The notes under the pieces are model-generated. The model was not told where the DNA came from. It searched no databases and saw nothing but the letters and a program-made list of their open reading frames with translations. A stretch of DNA of 64,000 nucleotides from Sinohyriopsis cumingii (taxonomy: Eukaryota > Mollusca > Bivalvia > Unionida > Unionidae), in the NCBI GenBank assembly GCA_028554795.2, contig CM068824.1:163674130-163738129 (forward strand), read 5' to 3'. Positions 1 through 12,914 of the stretch are shown one piece after another. Every line of letters starts with the position of its first letter. Within the stretch, counting starts at the first letter, position 1. The translations under genes were made by a program, and so were the position numbers.

Positions 1-345
1 TTGTGGTTGCAGGACACATTCATTTCAGTGCCTGCATGATACATTGTACTGTGTACTGTGTCTTACTATTCACTACAGTGGCCGCAGTGTACTTTGTATC
101 ATGTCTTACAATGCATTTCAGTGGCTGCAGGATACATTCTTTTAAGTGTCTGCATGATACATTATAATGTGTCTTACAATTCATTTCCGCATTTGCATGA
201 TACATTGTACCATGTCTTAGTGCATTTCAGTGACTGCATTATACACTGTACCATGTCTTAGTGCATTTCAAAGACTGCATTATACACTGTACCAAGTTTT
301 ACACTTAATTTCAGTGTCTACAGGATACATTGTACTGTGTCATTA
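1..345. repeat. minisatellite, unit about 41-44 bp
   Basis: About eight diverged copies of a unit containing tttcagtg, ctgcatgatacattgtac and atgtctta. It runs off the left edge. Confidence 0.8.
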
Positions 346-491
346 CTAAATGTATATTGAAATATTTACAAAAACTAATTATTATCATGCCTCCTTAAAT
401 ATAAAAGTATGTCTGAACATCTTTTGTGACAGTTTAAATTTTTTATAGAAACAATGTCATCAGAGCCCACACAAAAGCTATGCTAACAAAT

Positions 492-807
492 AGGCTTGAT
501 ATACAGTATCACCCACCCCTTACTGGCATAGAGATGTATAATAGGCCTGATACTACAGCTATCACCCACCCCTTGCTGACACAGGGATGTATAATAGGCC
601 TAATACTACAGTTATCACCCACCCCTTGCTGACACAGGGATGTATAATAGGTCTGATACTACAGTTATCACCCACCCCTTGCTGGCATAGGGATGTATAA
701 TAGGCCTGATACTACAGTTATCACCCACCCCTTGCTGACACAGGGATGTATAATAGGCCTGATACTACAGTTATCACCCACCCCATGCTGGCATAGGGAT
801 GTATAAT
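492..807. repeat. minisatellite, 53-bp unit x6
   Basis: Six near-identical units, each starting aggcctgatactacag and containing tcacccacccc and gggatgtataat. Starts are at 492, 543, 596, 649, 702 and 755. Confidence 0.95.
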
Positions 808-875
808 AGGCCTAGTTCACTCTCCTGCATGTCATTAGAGGTGTAGAATAGGTCAGAGGTGGTTGTTGAAGGCAG

Positions 876-1045
876 GAGTTGCAGTGGCTTGGTGGGAAAT
901 GTGTTGGATTGGTGACTGAATGGGCCTGGGTTCAACATTGACAATTGGATTAGCCCAGGTCAGCTACTGTGGTAATACTTGAACAAGGAAATTGACTTCA
1001 AATGCCTTAGCACTATACAACAGATACATCAAATAAAAAGGATTT
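876..1045 (+). mobile_element. tRNA-derived SINE fragment, V-SINE-like (family C)
   Basis: The head resembles a tRNA (gtgttggattggtgac followed by a B-box-like gggttcaacattgac). The body has cttgaacaaggaaattgac, which resembles the conserved central V-domain of V-SINEs. The family assignment is an inference. No clear target-site duplication was found. Confidence 0.5.
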
Positions 1046-1857
1046 TAAAGGTTACTCAAAATTAAGCTATTCTGATGGAGAATTTTTTTTTCAATCAACA
1101 AATCTACACACACACTATGTGAAGCTGTGCAACAGGATTCTCCATTTCCAGAAGTTCTGTGCTACATTTTGCACAAGATTAGCAAAAATAAGACAACTGT
1201 AGAGTGTGCTGAAATGGCATACAGGTTTTTGGAAAGAATGGCACAGGTTCCAATGCTGTTAGAGTAATGCTGGTTTTGGAGGTTGGGGTTGGGGTATCAC
1301 ATAAGAACTCCAATTCTCAGAATGCAGTTCTGTTGACTTAATGTACTAATCACAATTAGAATCAAACATTTTAATGAGCCCTCAATCCACATTCATCAAT
1401 TGATGATAAGATATTTTATTTAGCATATCATGGAGTTTACATCTGACTTGCCAGAAATGTGTTTTCATATTAGCACATTTAAGTTTGTATTGAGGAGTCT
1501 GGCTTCAGGGTCTTTCTCTCATCACTCAGCCATTGACACATCAAGAAGGCAGGCATAACAAAACTGACAGCAACAATAATAGGAAATGATGAATGAGCAA
1601 AGATTGAATTCAAGATCCCTCTGTTTTGTGTCCTTGAAATTTTGATTTGGTTTCAGATAATCAGCTTGGAGCCTGTTATATAACCACAAAGGTTTATCTT
1701 CTTTACAACACTAATTAATTACCATAGAAGCAGATTGTTGATACAATCCTTGATTGTTCATCAAATTAAGGGCTCTATGCCTATTAAGGTACTTGTTCAC
1801 TTGTTTAGTGGAAATTTGCTCATCAGTGCAGGATATTAGGAATGAGTAGGAAACGTT
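1046..1857. other. intron or flank, no feature seen
   Basis: Ordinary AT-rich sequence. I see no exon, repeat array or element here. Confidence 0.5.
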
Positions 1858-1959
1858 TTGACATTGATTAATAAAGGCTATACTTTCTATATTGACATTG
1901 ATTAATAAAGGCTATACCTTCTGTATTGACATTGATTAATAAAGGCTATACCTTCTGTA
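1858..1959. repeat. minisatellite, 34-bp unit x3
   Basis: Three copies of a unit with ttgacattgattaataaagg at its start, at 1858, 1892 and 1926. Confidence 0.93.
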
Positions 1960-4205
1960 TCTTATTTAATGGCTAGCTGTATAGCCTTCATGTTGCTCTA
2001 TCAAGATTGCATTAAGTGAAATCATCGTCACTAGAGCTTTTGGCGATGGAGAGAACTCAATCAGGGAAAAACACATTCTTCTCTGATGCGTTAAGACAAA
2101 AGTAATCTAACCTCTGCAATTGCCTGTCAACGGAGCAGTCGTGCAAATACAACGAATGCTATTTGTTCACATTGATCTGTCACATCTTGCACACTTCACA
2201 AAGCTCTACATGTAACAGACAAGAAAAAAATGAAGAAAACATTACCATAGTTACATTTCAACACTTCTATTGGGTTTTCAAATAGGATCATCTTCTGTTT
2301 CAGTTTTGTATTATTGCCCATTACAAAAGAATGGTTTTTTTTTGTACACATTGGAATTGTATAAGACCGTTAGTGGTGCCAAATATGGGCATATTATCTG
2401 TTTTTCAAAATGATGTTTTACATGAATATAGTCATAAATATTTTCAGTTATATTATATTTTCTGTTAATTATGACAGTCTCATTTTTCCAGGACCATTAG
2501 TTTGCAAGATATTTGTTTTGTCCGTTATTTTCTTAATACAGAGAACATTCATCTTATTTAAGATTATGTATTATAGTTAATATTTTTTAATAGTTTTGTC
2601 AAACTTGCATACAGTTCATATAGCAGATTCATGGAAAAGATTCAAATCGCATTGATCTTTTAACCTTCACCCCCAAATCATATTGAGCTTTTAACTTTCG
2701 CCCCCAAATCAACATTGATAATTTAATTTTTTCAGTATCTTATCCACAAACAGTTGTGAAAAGCCTCAATAACATAAAAATTCTCCCAGATTGTCAAATA
2801 TAAATAAAAATTACATAACTGAAGACTCTGCAGTTTTCAAGTCCTGGCCAAATGAGTTATGGTGTGGTCCTTTATATGCTTTGTAATTTATCATTCATCA
2901 TGCGTTATCTATTGTCTATTTACAGTTGTTTACAACCACTTCTCAAATTTCACATGACCTATTTGCACAGAGCATTCACGCTTCAGGCTCCAAATTCAGG
3001 CATGAAGGACAAATAATGCCTATTGCCATGGCACTTACCACATTACTAAGAACAGAGAGCCTTAAAGCAGCTGTCTTCAAAAACATCATAACATAATTAG
3101 ACCAAATTAGGCAGAAAGGGTACTTGATTGAAGGGGCTTTTAAATTGTAAATTTGATCCATATGGCCACCATCACAAAAATGAAAAAAATAATTGACATG
3201 ACTTCACTAAAACTATTCAGCAGAATTTGTCAGAAATCATCCTGCCTTAAAGTGCTTTCAGACTTTTACAAATGATACTGATCAGCAGAATTCAGACTAG
3301 TTGGTCAGAAAGCATACTAATATAAAGGGTGTTGCATTTTATTCAAAATGATGTCCATGTGCCTTGAATCTGATCACATGCTCAAAATACATCCCTCTCA
3401 AAAACTGTTCTACAGACCATAACCAACAGAAAGCTTCCTGCAGACCAAGATTTATTGGCCAAATGCATTTGCCATCTGGTGAGCCATCTCAGGCCTGTAT
3501 GGGCCTCTTGTTTCCATCAACACATGTATGTTTCCAACAACATATGTATGTTTCCATCAACACGTGTATGTTTCCAAAAAATTCAGTGAGCAATAATTGA
3601 GCAATTTGACCTACCCAGAAACATTATCTCTTGCACTGGACTTACATCATCAGCTGTTTTAGTGCCTTAGTGTTGTTGCCACAAGCAATAATGTCGGACT
3701 CTTACCTTAATATTATCAGGGTTAAATTGGCTAAATGATCTACTAAAAGTCTGTTTTGTGAATTTTTCAAAGTAATATTTAATCTTAATTTATCTCTGCC
3801 ATTTTTTTTAAATATCAAATTTTTCTGATAGTGGGGCAGTGGAAGAGCTGCATTAGCACACAGCAGGATGTCCATTCTCAGACTTGCAAACAATTAAAAA
3901 ATATCCATCTTAATTCTTGGGGGCTCCATTGAGACTATTAGAAATATGAAAGTTGCCAAATGAATTGAGGAGAGTTTATGTACATAAAATGTGGTATTTA
4001 CATAGTGGCCATTTTGAAATTTTACAGGTAATAACTTTTATCAGTGGTTGATGATGGTGTGATTCAGTGTACTTGGCAGTAAACAGTTTTAGTATTCGAT
4101 GGCAAGCAAGTAACAGTGGTGTAACTCCAGTAACTTGTTATTATTAATACACACTTGATATTTGATAAACTCTGACACTTTTATGACCCAGGCTAGAAGA
4201 TAGCA
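1960..4205. other. intron or flank with minor repeats
   Basis: Mostly featureless AT-rich DNA. Two tiny arrays are visible: about 2.5 copies of a 33-bp unit with cccccaaatca at 2653-2725, and three copies of a 21-bp unit with tgtatgtttcca at 3508-3575. No coding signal was found. Confidence 0.6.
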
Positions 4206-4212
4206 CATTTTA

Positions 4213-4497
4213 CAGATTCTATGAGAATGTCATAACTAAGGAATTACCATATATACCAGTGTACAGATTATTTGAGAATGTCATAGGAATTACCATATAT
4301 ACCAGTGTACAGATTATTTGAGAATGTCATAGGAATTACCATATATACCAGTGTACAGATTCTATGAGAATGTCATAGAAATTACCATATATACCTGTAT
4401 ACAGATTCTATGAGAATGTCATAGAAACTACCATATATACCTGTATACAGATTCTATGAGAATGTCATAACCAAAGGAATTAACATATAGGCCAGTG
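4213..4497. repeat. minisatellite, 46-bp unit x6
   Basis: Units contain gagaatgtcata and ttaccatatatacc, with starts at 4213, 4264, 4310, 4356, 4402 and 4448. The first copy is 51 bp. Confidence 0.93.
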
Positions 4498-4705
4498 CAC
4501 GAGATCACAACTTTTTGTCCAAATTCATCTCCCTGCCATTTCCTCACTGTTAACTGACCAGCACTGCACTGTATTGGCAGCATTTTTTAGCAAATAATTT
4601 AAAAGAAAAATGGCAGCCGCTTTTATTTTGACAGCATTTTGGATTCATTTTGTTGATTGTCCATTGTCCCAGTTCTGAATGTTAGTTGTACACCTATCGA
4701 GATAT

Positions 4706-6018
4706 AAAAGGTTTATGTTTCACATGATGTACAGTCAAGTTTATGCTTCACATGATGTACAATCAAGTTTATGCTTCACATGATGTAGTCAAGTTTATGC
4801 TTAACATGATGTACAGTCAAGTTTATGCTTCACATGATGTACAGTCAAGTTTATGCTTCACATGATGTACAGTCAAGTTTATCCTTCACATGATGTACAG
4901 TCAAGCTTATGCTTCATATGATGTACAGTCAAGCTTATGCTTCACATGATGTACAGTCAAGCTTATGCTTCACATGATGTAAAGTTTATGCTTCACATGA
5001 TGTACAGTCAAGTTTATGCTTCACATGATGTAGTCAAGCTTATGCTTCACATGATGTACAGTCAAGCTTATGCTTCACATGATGTACAGTCAAGTTTATC
5101 CTTCACATGATGTGCAGTCAAGCTTATGCTTCACATGATGTACAGTCAAGTTTATGCTTCACATGATGTACAGTCAAGCTTATGCTTCACATGATGTCAA
5201 GTTTATGCTTCACATGATGTACAGTCAAGTTTATGCTTCACATGATGTACAGTCAAGCTTATGCTTCACATGATGTCAAGTTTATGCTTCACATGATGTA
5301 CAGTCAAGTTTATGCTTCACATGATGTACAGTCAAGCTTATGCTTCACATGATGTAGTCAAGTTTATGCTTCACATGATGTACAGTCAAGTTTATGCTTC
5401 ACATGATGTACAGTCAAGCTTATGCTTCACATGATGTACAGTCAAGCTTATGCTTCACATGATGTAAAGTTTATGCTTCACATGATGTACAGTCAAGTTT
5501 ATGCTTCACATGATGTACAGTCAGGTTTATCCTTCACATGATGTACAGTCAAGCTTATGCTTCACATGATGTACAGTCAAGCTTATGCTTCACATGATGT
5601 AAAGTTTATGCTTCACATGATGTACAGTCAAGTTTATGCTTCACATGATGTAGTCAAGCTTATGCTTCACATGATGTACAGTCAAGCTTATGCTTCACAT
5701 GATGTACAGTCAAGCTTATGCTTCACATTATGTACAGTCAAGCTTATGCTTCACATGATGTAAAGTTTATGCTTCACATGATGTACAGTCAAGTTTATGA
5801 TTCACATGATGTACAGAAAGGTATGTTTCACATGATGTACAGTCAAGCTTATGCTTCACATGACGTACAGTCAAGCTTATGCTTCACATGATGTACAGTC
5901 AAGTTTATCCTTCACATGATGTACAGTCAAGCTTATGCTTCACATGATGTACAGTCAAGCTTATGCTTCACATCATGTACAGCCAAGTTTATGCTTCACA
6001 TGATGTACAGTCAAGCTT
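4706..6018. repeat. minisatellite, 28-bp unit, about 48 copies
   Basis: The unit reads tttatgcttcacatgatg followed by tacagtcaag. Many units are shortened in the second half (gatgtcaag, gatgtagtcaag, gatgtaaag), so spacing is irregular. Two classes differ at one base, aagttt against aagctt (a HindIII site), and are interspersed. Open frames across it are artefacts. Confidence 0.97.
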
Positions 6019-6324
6019 TGTTGATGCTGATTTTTGGGGAACTTATTTTCTTATCCCTTATTGCTTCAGCTTATTGGGGTTTGTGCTGTTTTCTTATGAC
6101 ATCAAGCAAAAAGCCTTGACCCGTACATGGCATTGCAATATGGAGCGTAGGTTTGGGTGGGTCTATGATATTCACAAATGGTTGCATGTGATACATTGTA
6201 AATGCAGGACTTGGTGAAATAAAAAAAAAACCTTGGATAAGATGGACTAAATCTACATCCACAATGTGCAGGTTCTGGATTGAGTGAGGTTGGGTGCAGC
6301 AACACTCTGAAGGTTATATCATGT

Positions 6325-6490
6325 CAAAGCAAGTACAATAAAGTGGCTTGCCACAGGTTCATGCCACAGAAGCCAATCTAGGCTGATTTGTTGAAGCCAA
6401 TCTAGGTTGATCTGTTGATTTCAAACCTGCATCTTTCCAGGTGCCAATCCAACACTTTAACCACTAAACTACCACAGCTCTCTCTCCATG
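6325..6490 (-). mobile_element. tRNA-derived SINE fragment (family C, V-SINE-like)
   Basis: On the reverse strand it starts gctgtggtagtttagtggtt, continues gtgttggattgg and has a B-box-like caggtttgaaatc. It is followed by a body with ggcaagccacttta. The head shares gtgttggattgg with the fragment near 0.9 kb. Decayed. Confidence 0.55.
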
Positions 6491-6499
6491 GTTCTGGTA

Positions 6500-7900
6500 T
6501 AGTAGTGTAAAAAGTTCTAGTGCCTATTTCAGCTTAGAACCTTTTTATTGATAGATATAGAACATTTAAATTAATTTCACTGTTGTTACATTGGTCTTCA
6601 TTCAAAACATGCTGCAACTACAGTTATTCCTCAAATCAGAAAGGATGAAAGATTTCATTAATGTTAACGAATCAATCTTGCTAACTTTATCTAAGTTAAA
6701 AGTATTTTGTTTACCTGATGTACCAACCATGTGGAATGTATTATAGCATCACTCAACCTCTACAAAAAAAATGTGTCGACATAATTTGCTAAATCAGCTA
6801 CACATTAAGAACTCACTATGTGTTCGGGTTCGTCAGTATAATTTTCAGGTGAATCAGCTTTACCTAGTCAGTCAGTCTCACTTCTGGGTTATAAACAATC
6901 AGCATGTACAGGAAACAGGGTTGAGTCTTCTTGAGTTTGTGAAGTTTAAATAATATAGAATCTGTGGATTAAACGTGTATGCAAGTCTATAAATAGGTTT
7001 AATGTTCACAATAGACTTGTGATAATTTACATATTATTTTCATTTGATGCTATCAAGAACACTTTTGGCTCCCAGCTGAAAATGTTATGTCTGTCTGGCT
7101 CACTTAAACAATTGAATTATCACATGTATACTCTGTGCAGAAGCTTTTCTGAAAACAAACCTGACAATATTATATAAGCCTTTTATAAACATCACAGAGA
7201 CTTTTCGTGTTAACAGATTATCTCCCCTACTTAAAAATTTGGCGTAATAGTTATGGCAGACCAGAAATTGTTCATGGTTACCTGAGACTGGCACTTAGTT
7301 TATGGAAAGCAGCTCATGTAGGTAGAAAAAGAATAAAAACAATTTTCTGCTTGTCATGCCAAACACCTGTTTTTCATCCTTGTATTGAGTTATATATCTT
7401 GAACAACACAACCAATCCCTACCATTGTGCTAATATACTTTGATGGTTATGCTGATGAAATTTGACAGACTGACCTATCAGATGCAACTTCATTGTTGTG
7501 GTCATGTTGAGAAAAAAACTGTAAAAGAAATAGAGATTTCACAATGTCTTGGATGTTCTTTAACTTTAGAACACAGTAATTAAATTCACAGTAAATATAA
7601 TATAGATATATCTTAAATGATGTTCTCGTTTATCTATTTAAATAGCTTGGTTTTTAGGCACTGAATCCAGCCTATGATTTGATGGCAGGTAGGATATGAT
7701 TCAGTGGTTAAGAATCCCCATCCCCCAAAATATAAATCAAGACATTGTGTAGGTATAATTACCCAGATGGTCAATAGAGGAATGCCAAGGAAACTACAAA
7801 CATTCAAGACCTGGTTTGATATTTCTGTTCGCAGCAAGTTTTAAACAGACTTATCCTCTCTGGCATTTGTGCAAATATCTGAAACTCTCAAAATAACTTA
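6500..7900. other. intron or flank, no feature seen
   Basis: AT-rich sequence. The small open frames at 6771-6953 and 7207-7443 have no recognisable domain. A weak tRNA-like phrase (tcagtggttaagaat) lies near 7700. Confidence 0.5.
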
Positions 7901-7904
7901 ACAG

Positions 7905-9110
7905 CATTGATGCCATACTGTTAGTGCTACTCCTCCTAAACTGTATGGATGATTGGCCAGAAACTTTATACACATATTGATCTGTCGTATGTGTGATTTG
8001 TGTGTGTGAGATTTGGATTTTTTAACTTAGCTTTAACAATTTTTCAGCCATATCGCTAGGATGTCTGCATTGTGGCAGTTTATAGAAATGTCCAGCACTG
8101 GGGCATCATGCCGCAGACATGTAGTATGATGTCCCACCCGGTCACATTATCCTGACACCAGGCTGACCAGTCCTAACACTAACCTGTTAATGCTGAGCAC
8201 CAAGTGAGTCAGCTGTTAGTACCATTTTTCTAAGTCTTTGGTACGACTTGGCCGGGGATCGAACCCGTGACATTCTGCATCTGAGGCAGATGCTGTAACC
8301 ACTAGGCCACTGGAGTGATTTTGATCTGTGGGCGAGTTGGCCCTAAACGAAAATGGTGCTGTTCAGACATCCAATATGGCCACTACACTGGCCATCTGAA
8401 AATTGTTATCACTCCTCCTGAATGGATGCTTATATCAACTTTTCACTTAAAGACTTCATATAATGCATGTTTGTTCTTAAATGTAAGTTGTGCCTCTCTG
8501 ATGTCCTTTATGACTACCATGATAGCCATTTTGAAAAAAAAATCATGTTATTGCTACTCCTCCTGAATTGATCAGCATGGGGTGTAACTAAAATACATTA
8601 TGATATAAATGAAAATCTGACCTCCAGTATGGCCACCATGGTAGCCATATTTAAAAAGGTTATTACAACTTGAACAGAAAGTCTTATTGATGTGGGGTTT
8701 TGAACAAGATTTCTTTTGATGTCCAGTTGGTTTTAAATTAAAGTGTTGCAGATTTGACATCCAATGTAGTGGCCACAGCAGCCATTATGAAAATCTAGTA
8801 ATTGCTACTCATGAATGGAAAGTTGTATCTTAAAAATCTTGTTATCTCTACTCGTCTCCAAATGGATGGGTATCAATATGGGGTTTTCACCAGTATATTT
8901 CTTATGATACCTAGTATGTCCTAAATGAAAATGGGGCCTTTCATACATCCAATAGGGCTGCCATGATGACTATCATACAACCTCCTAAATAGATGCTCTT
9001 TATGACATAGGGTTTCACCAAGAGACTTCTTATGATCTCCACTTTGTCCTAACTGAAAAATTTTGCCAAGCTGACATCCAGTACATGTTTCATGGCAGTT
9101 AATTTGAAAT
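7905..9110. repeat. dispersed repeat family D, about 170-bp units, several diverged copies
   Basis: Units recur with the order: tactcctcctgaatggatg, a ggttttcacc-like piece, cttatgat, a ttggtcctaaatgaaaatgg-like piece, then catccaatatggccacca and agccat. Copies are heavily diverged. A SINE A sits inside at 7986-8320. Related blocks lie at 14185-14890 and 28060-28360. The family is not identified. Confidence 0.75.
7986..8320 (-). mobile_element. SINE family A copy 1 (tRNA-derived)
   Basis: The tRNA-like head is at the right end; read on the minus strand it is ggcctagtggttacagc, then gggttcgatccccggcc (B box). The body contains ctaacagctgactcacttgg and gtgggacatcata. The 3' tail, ending in cacacaaatcacac, is at the left. 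Flanking ttgatctgt at 7977-7985 and 8321-8329 is a likely 9-bp target-site duplication. Confidence 0.9.
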
Positions 9111-9577
9111 CTTGTTAGTGCTGAAGAATACCAGACATGGTTTCAACACTCAACAGTTAAAATGATGAAATGGTCTTGTGTTGAAATCCTGGAAATTCTT
9201 TTTGCCCAGTATATCATCAATTTTTTTTGTTAGGTAAACTGTACACCTAAAAAAGTGTGCAAGATCTTGGGTGGAACATACTCAAAGGACTAGTCCCGGA
9301 CCCAAACAGTTGCATCCAGTAACCCACTTGTTTAATACATAGGAGTTGGCATTTGGCCTATGTACTTCCAGTGAACACACAAACTCAAACTCTTTATGAG
9401 GGTTTCTCACCATTGCTTTTTAGCATCAAATTAGGAAAGAATGAATTGAAATATGAATATAAATTTATGAAAGAATGTGTATGTGTCCAAGTCAACATTT
9501 ACATTTTTTGTATTTACCTTTTAGCTTCTTTCTCATTGTAATTAAACTGTACTGACTTAACAAGATCAAATTACCAT

Positions 9578-10480
9578 TGTATGATGACCAAGTTTGGTCA
9601 GTGTTGCTAGGATAACCAAATTTGATTACTGTTACATGTCATCGATGAGTCATTATGCTTTAAGACCATTGTATAGTGATCACAGTCATATCTTGTTATC
9701 AATAAGTCACCATGCTTAAAGATTAGTATAGTGTGCTGACAGTGTCACGTCTTGTTATCAATAAGTCACCATGCTTAAAGTTTATTATAGTGTCATGACA
9801 CTGTCATATCTTGTTATCAATTGGTCATCATATGTAAAGACCATTGCAGAGTTATCACACTGTCATATCTTGCTATCAGTAAGTCACCATGCTTAAAGAT
9901 TATTATAGTGTGATGACACTGTCACATCTTGTTATCAGTTGGTCATCATATGTAAAGACCATTGCAGAGTTATCACACTGTCAGTTCTTAACAACCAATC
10001 ATCATGCTTAAAGACCATTGAAGAGTCATCACACTGGTATGTTTAAAGACCATTGCAGTGATCACACTGTGGTATGATTAAATACCATTACAGACTGATT
10101 TTACTATCACAAACTGCTCTGCTGGCCTAGTGGTTAGAGTGTCCGTCTCGGATGTGGGAGGTCATGGGTTCCATCCCCAGCCAAGTCATACGAAAGACTT
10201 ATAAAAATGGTACTAACAGCTGTCTCACTTGGCGCTCAGCATTGAGAGGTTAGTGTTAGGACTGGTTGGCCTGGTGTCAGGATAATGTGACTGGGTGGGA
10301 CATCGTGCTACATGTCTGCGGCATGATGCCGCAGTGCTAGACATTACTATAAACTGCCACAATGCAGACATTGTAGCGATATGACTGAAAAATTGTTAAA
10401 GCTACATTAAAAATACAAATCACACACACACTATCACATCTTAATGACCAGTCCTAAGTGTTAAAGGTTATTGCAGTATG
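9578..10480. repeat. minisatellite, unit about 60 bp, split by a SINE
   Basis: About eight units with aagaccattg, tcacactgtcatatcttgtt and agtcaccatgctta up to 10111, continuing weakly after the SINE (10430-10480, tcacatcttaatgaccagtc). Copies vary in length. Confidence 0.85.
10112..10429 (+). mobile_element. SINE family A copy 2
   Basis: Full-length. The A-box-like tagtggttagagtg and B-box-like gggttccatccc head are followed by the conserved body (acagctgtctcacttggcgc, ggactggttggcctggtgtc, tgactgggtgggacatcg) and an aaatacaaatcacacaca tail. actatcaca occurs at 10103-10111 and 10430-10438, a 9-bp target-site duplication. It is inserted in the surrounding minisatellite. Confidence 0.95.
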
Positions 10481-10602
10481 ATAATGTTTCATCTAGAGAA
10501 ATTGTGCAGTTAAAAATTTCCGAGACAACCAACTTCTTAGTTAAGATATGAGTGGGAATTTGTTTTAGTTTTCATTTTGCTTTACAAGTGTTAATGAACC
10601 TT

Positions 10603-11075
10603 TTCTTATGGAAAAGGTTGTTTGTTTACAGATAATATGCACACATGAAGGAAGCTTGCAGGAAAGGTTGTTTTACAGATTATATGCTGTACACATGAAA
10701 GAAGTTTACAGTAAAGGTTGTTTGTCTGTAGATAATATACACACATGAAAGATGTTTGCAGAAAAAGGTTTGTTTACAGATACAAACATAAAAGAAGTTT
10801 ACAGTAAAGGTTGTTTGTCTGTAGATAATATACACACATGAAAGATGTTTGCAGAAAAAGGTTTGTTTACAGATACAAACATAAAAGAAGTTTACAGTAA
10901 AGGTTGTTTGTCTGTAGATAATATACACACATGAAAGATGTTTGCAGAAAAAGGTTTGTTTACAGATACAAACATAAAAGAAGTTTACAGAAAAGGTTGT
11001 TTGTTTGTAGATAATATACACACATGAAAGATGTTTGCAGAAAAGGTTTGTTTACAGTAATACACACATGAACGA
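10603..11075. repeat. minisatellite with 93-bp higher-order unit
   Basis: Short related units (gtttgtttacagat, cacatgaaaga, gtttgcagaaaaagg) are organised in a near-identical 93-bp block. It begins gtttacagtaaaggttgttt and is repeated about three times between 10705 and 10985. The reverse strand stays open through it (113 aa), which is an artefact of the 31-codon period. Confidence 0.93.
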
Positions 11076-11827
11076 AGCATTGTAAGTTTGTGTATTTGAA
11101 AGTAATAAATTATATCACTTTGGTTCATCATGTCCACAATAGTACAGTTGCCATTTATGGCACCATTTACTGCATTTTAGGAAAGATAAAGCACAATATC
11201 CAACTGAAAACTGGAGTTCTGATGATTGTAAGTTTCCAGAAACATTGCCAGCAAGAAATTACAGAAATTAGCACCCCAGAGAGTGTCTGGTGCACTGTCC
11301 ATTGTTGCTGTGCTGATCTCTGTTGCCAAAGATCAGACCTGACAGGAATGGTGTAGAAGAGGTTTGCCAGATGTAATTAACTAATAAACTCCCCAGAGGA
11401 GATGGCACATTTGATGAGTGCCCTCTATAATTAGAGGAGACATCCAAATACTGTCATTTTTAGTAGTCATAAATTTGTACCATGTCAAGAAATTCTTCAT
11501 AGGTATGAAACAATGTTGTTTTTTTTTTATTTCCTGGGTTAGGTATCAGAACTTGCCATTCATCTATCATAAACTCCTGCCATGTCAGGAATTTTTTTCC
11601 TAATGTGAAATAATAGACTTAATGGACAGATATCCTTTAGATGGACAAGACATCTTAAAACTATTGTCAGAATATTATGTATCAAATTGAAGCAGAATTC
11701 TGACTGTGAGTTCAGATCATAAATATATAATTTTTTACTATATTCACTCTAAAAATAGGACAATATTCAGGTATAACTTTAATTGCAAAAAGTTTACATA
11801 AGAGTCAGGAACACCCATTTCTTACTA
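11076..11827. other. intron or flank, no feature seen
   Basis: No recognisable exon or repeat. Short open frames here have no known domain. Confidence 0.5.
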
Positions 11828-12412
11828 GCCAAATGCTTTAAAAAGTCTGACAGAAGGGCCTGGGATGCCTTTCCTTTCCAGCCAAATGCTTTAAAAAATC
11901 TGACAGAAGGGCCTGGGACGCCTTTCCTTTCCAGACTAATGGTTTAAATAATCTGACAAAAAGGCCTGGGACACATTTCCTTTCCAGGCTGATGTTTTAA
12001 AAATCTGATACAAAGCCTGGGCCACCTTTCCTTTCCAGGCTAATGCTTTATAAAATCTGACAAAAAAGCATGGGACACCTTTCATTTCCAGGCTAATACC
12101 TTGAAAAGTCTGATAGAACGGCCTGGGACACCTTTCCTTTTCAGGCTAATGCTTCAAAAATCTGATACAAAGGCCTGGGACACATTTTTTTTCAGGCTGC
12201 TGGTTTAGAAAATCGGACAAAAAGTCTGGGACACCTTTCTTTTCCAGGCAAATGGTTTAAAATATCTGAAAGAATGGCCTGTGACACTTTTCCTTTCCAG
12301 GCTAATGGTTTAAAAAATCGGACACAAAGGCTTGGGACATCATTCCTTTCCAGGCTAATGGTTTTAAAAATCAGACACAAAGGCCTGGGACACATTTCAT
12401 TACCAAGCTCAT
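11828..12412. repeat. minisatellite, 54-bp unit x about 11
   Basis: Units contain atgctttaaaaaatctgac, gcctgggacacctttc and ctttccaggc. Moderately diverged. Confidence 0.93.
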
Positions 12413-12914
12413 GCTAAAAAATGAACTGCAGGAACAGATTTTTGTTCTTGTATAAGACACGGTTGGAAATAGTAGACTTACATTACATAATGCAGTGTAA
12501 AAACTATGTGTACAATGCAGTTTATTACACTGATTTCAAGCAAAATAAAAACTTATTTGAAAACACATTTTATAATGGCTGATCTGGGACTTTGCTGTTT
12601 GCATTTGTTGTAAGCATTGATAAATTCTGTGATGTCCAGACATATCTCAGACTTGCAGTCAAAGCTTGGTAAAATGGAGTTTTGCTAGAGAAGAGTCTGA
12701 TAATTTTGTCATTTGATTGGCACTTCATTGTTGTAAAACTAAAAGTAGAATCTTTGAATATTAACTTGTTTTTGGAAGAAATCCTAAAGACTGTTTGAAT
12801 ATTAACTTGATTTTTTAAGAAAACCAAAATTTTGCATTTGCATCCAGCTTTCTGTTCATACAGTACATTTGTTGTCAGAACCTCCATATTCATGATTGGT
12901 GAAGATAAATGGGT
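12413..12914. other. intron or flank, no feature seen
   Basis: A 107-codon reverse open frame (12570-12893) lies here. It has no recognisable domain or splice context, and I do not call it a gene. Confidence 0.5.

Noticed and set aside
7680..7760. Further SINE head (tcagtggttaagaat)
   Set aside because: Only a short A-box-like phrase; no B box or body.
12570..12893. 107-codon reverse open frame
   Set aside because: No domain recognised and no context.
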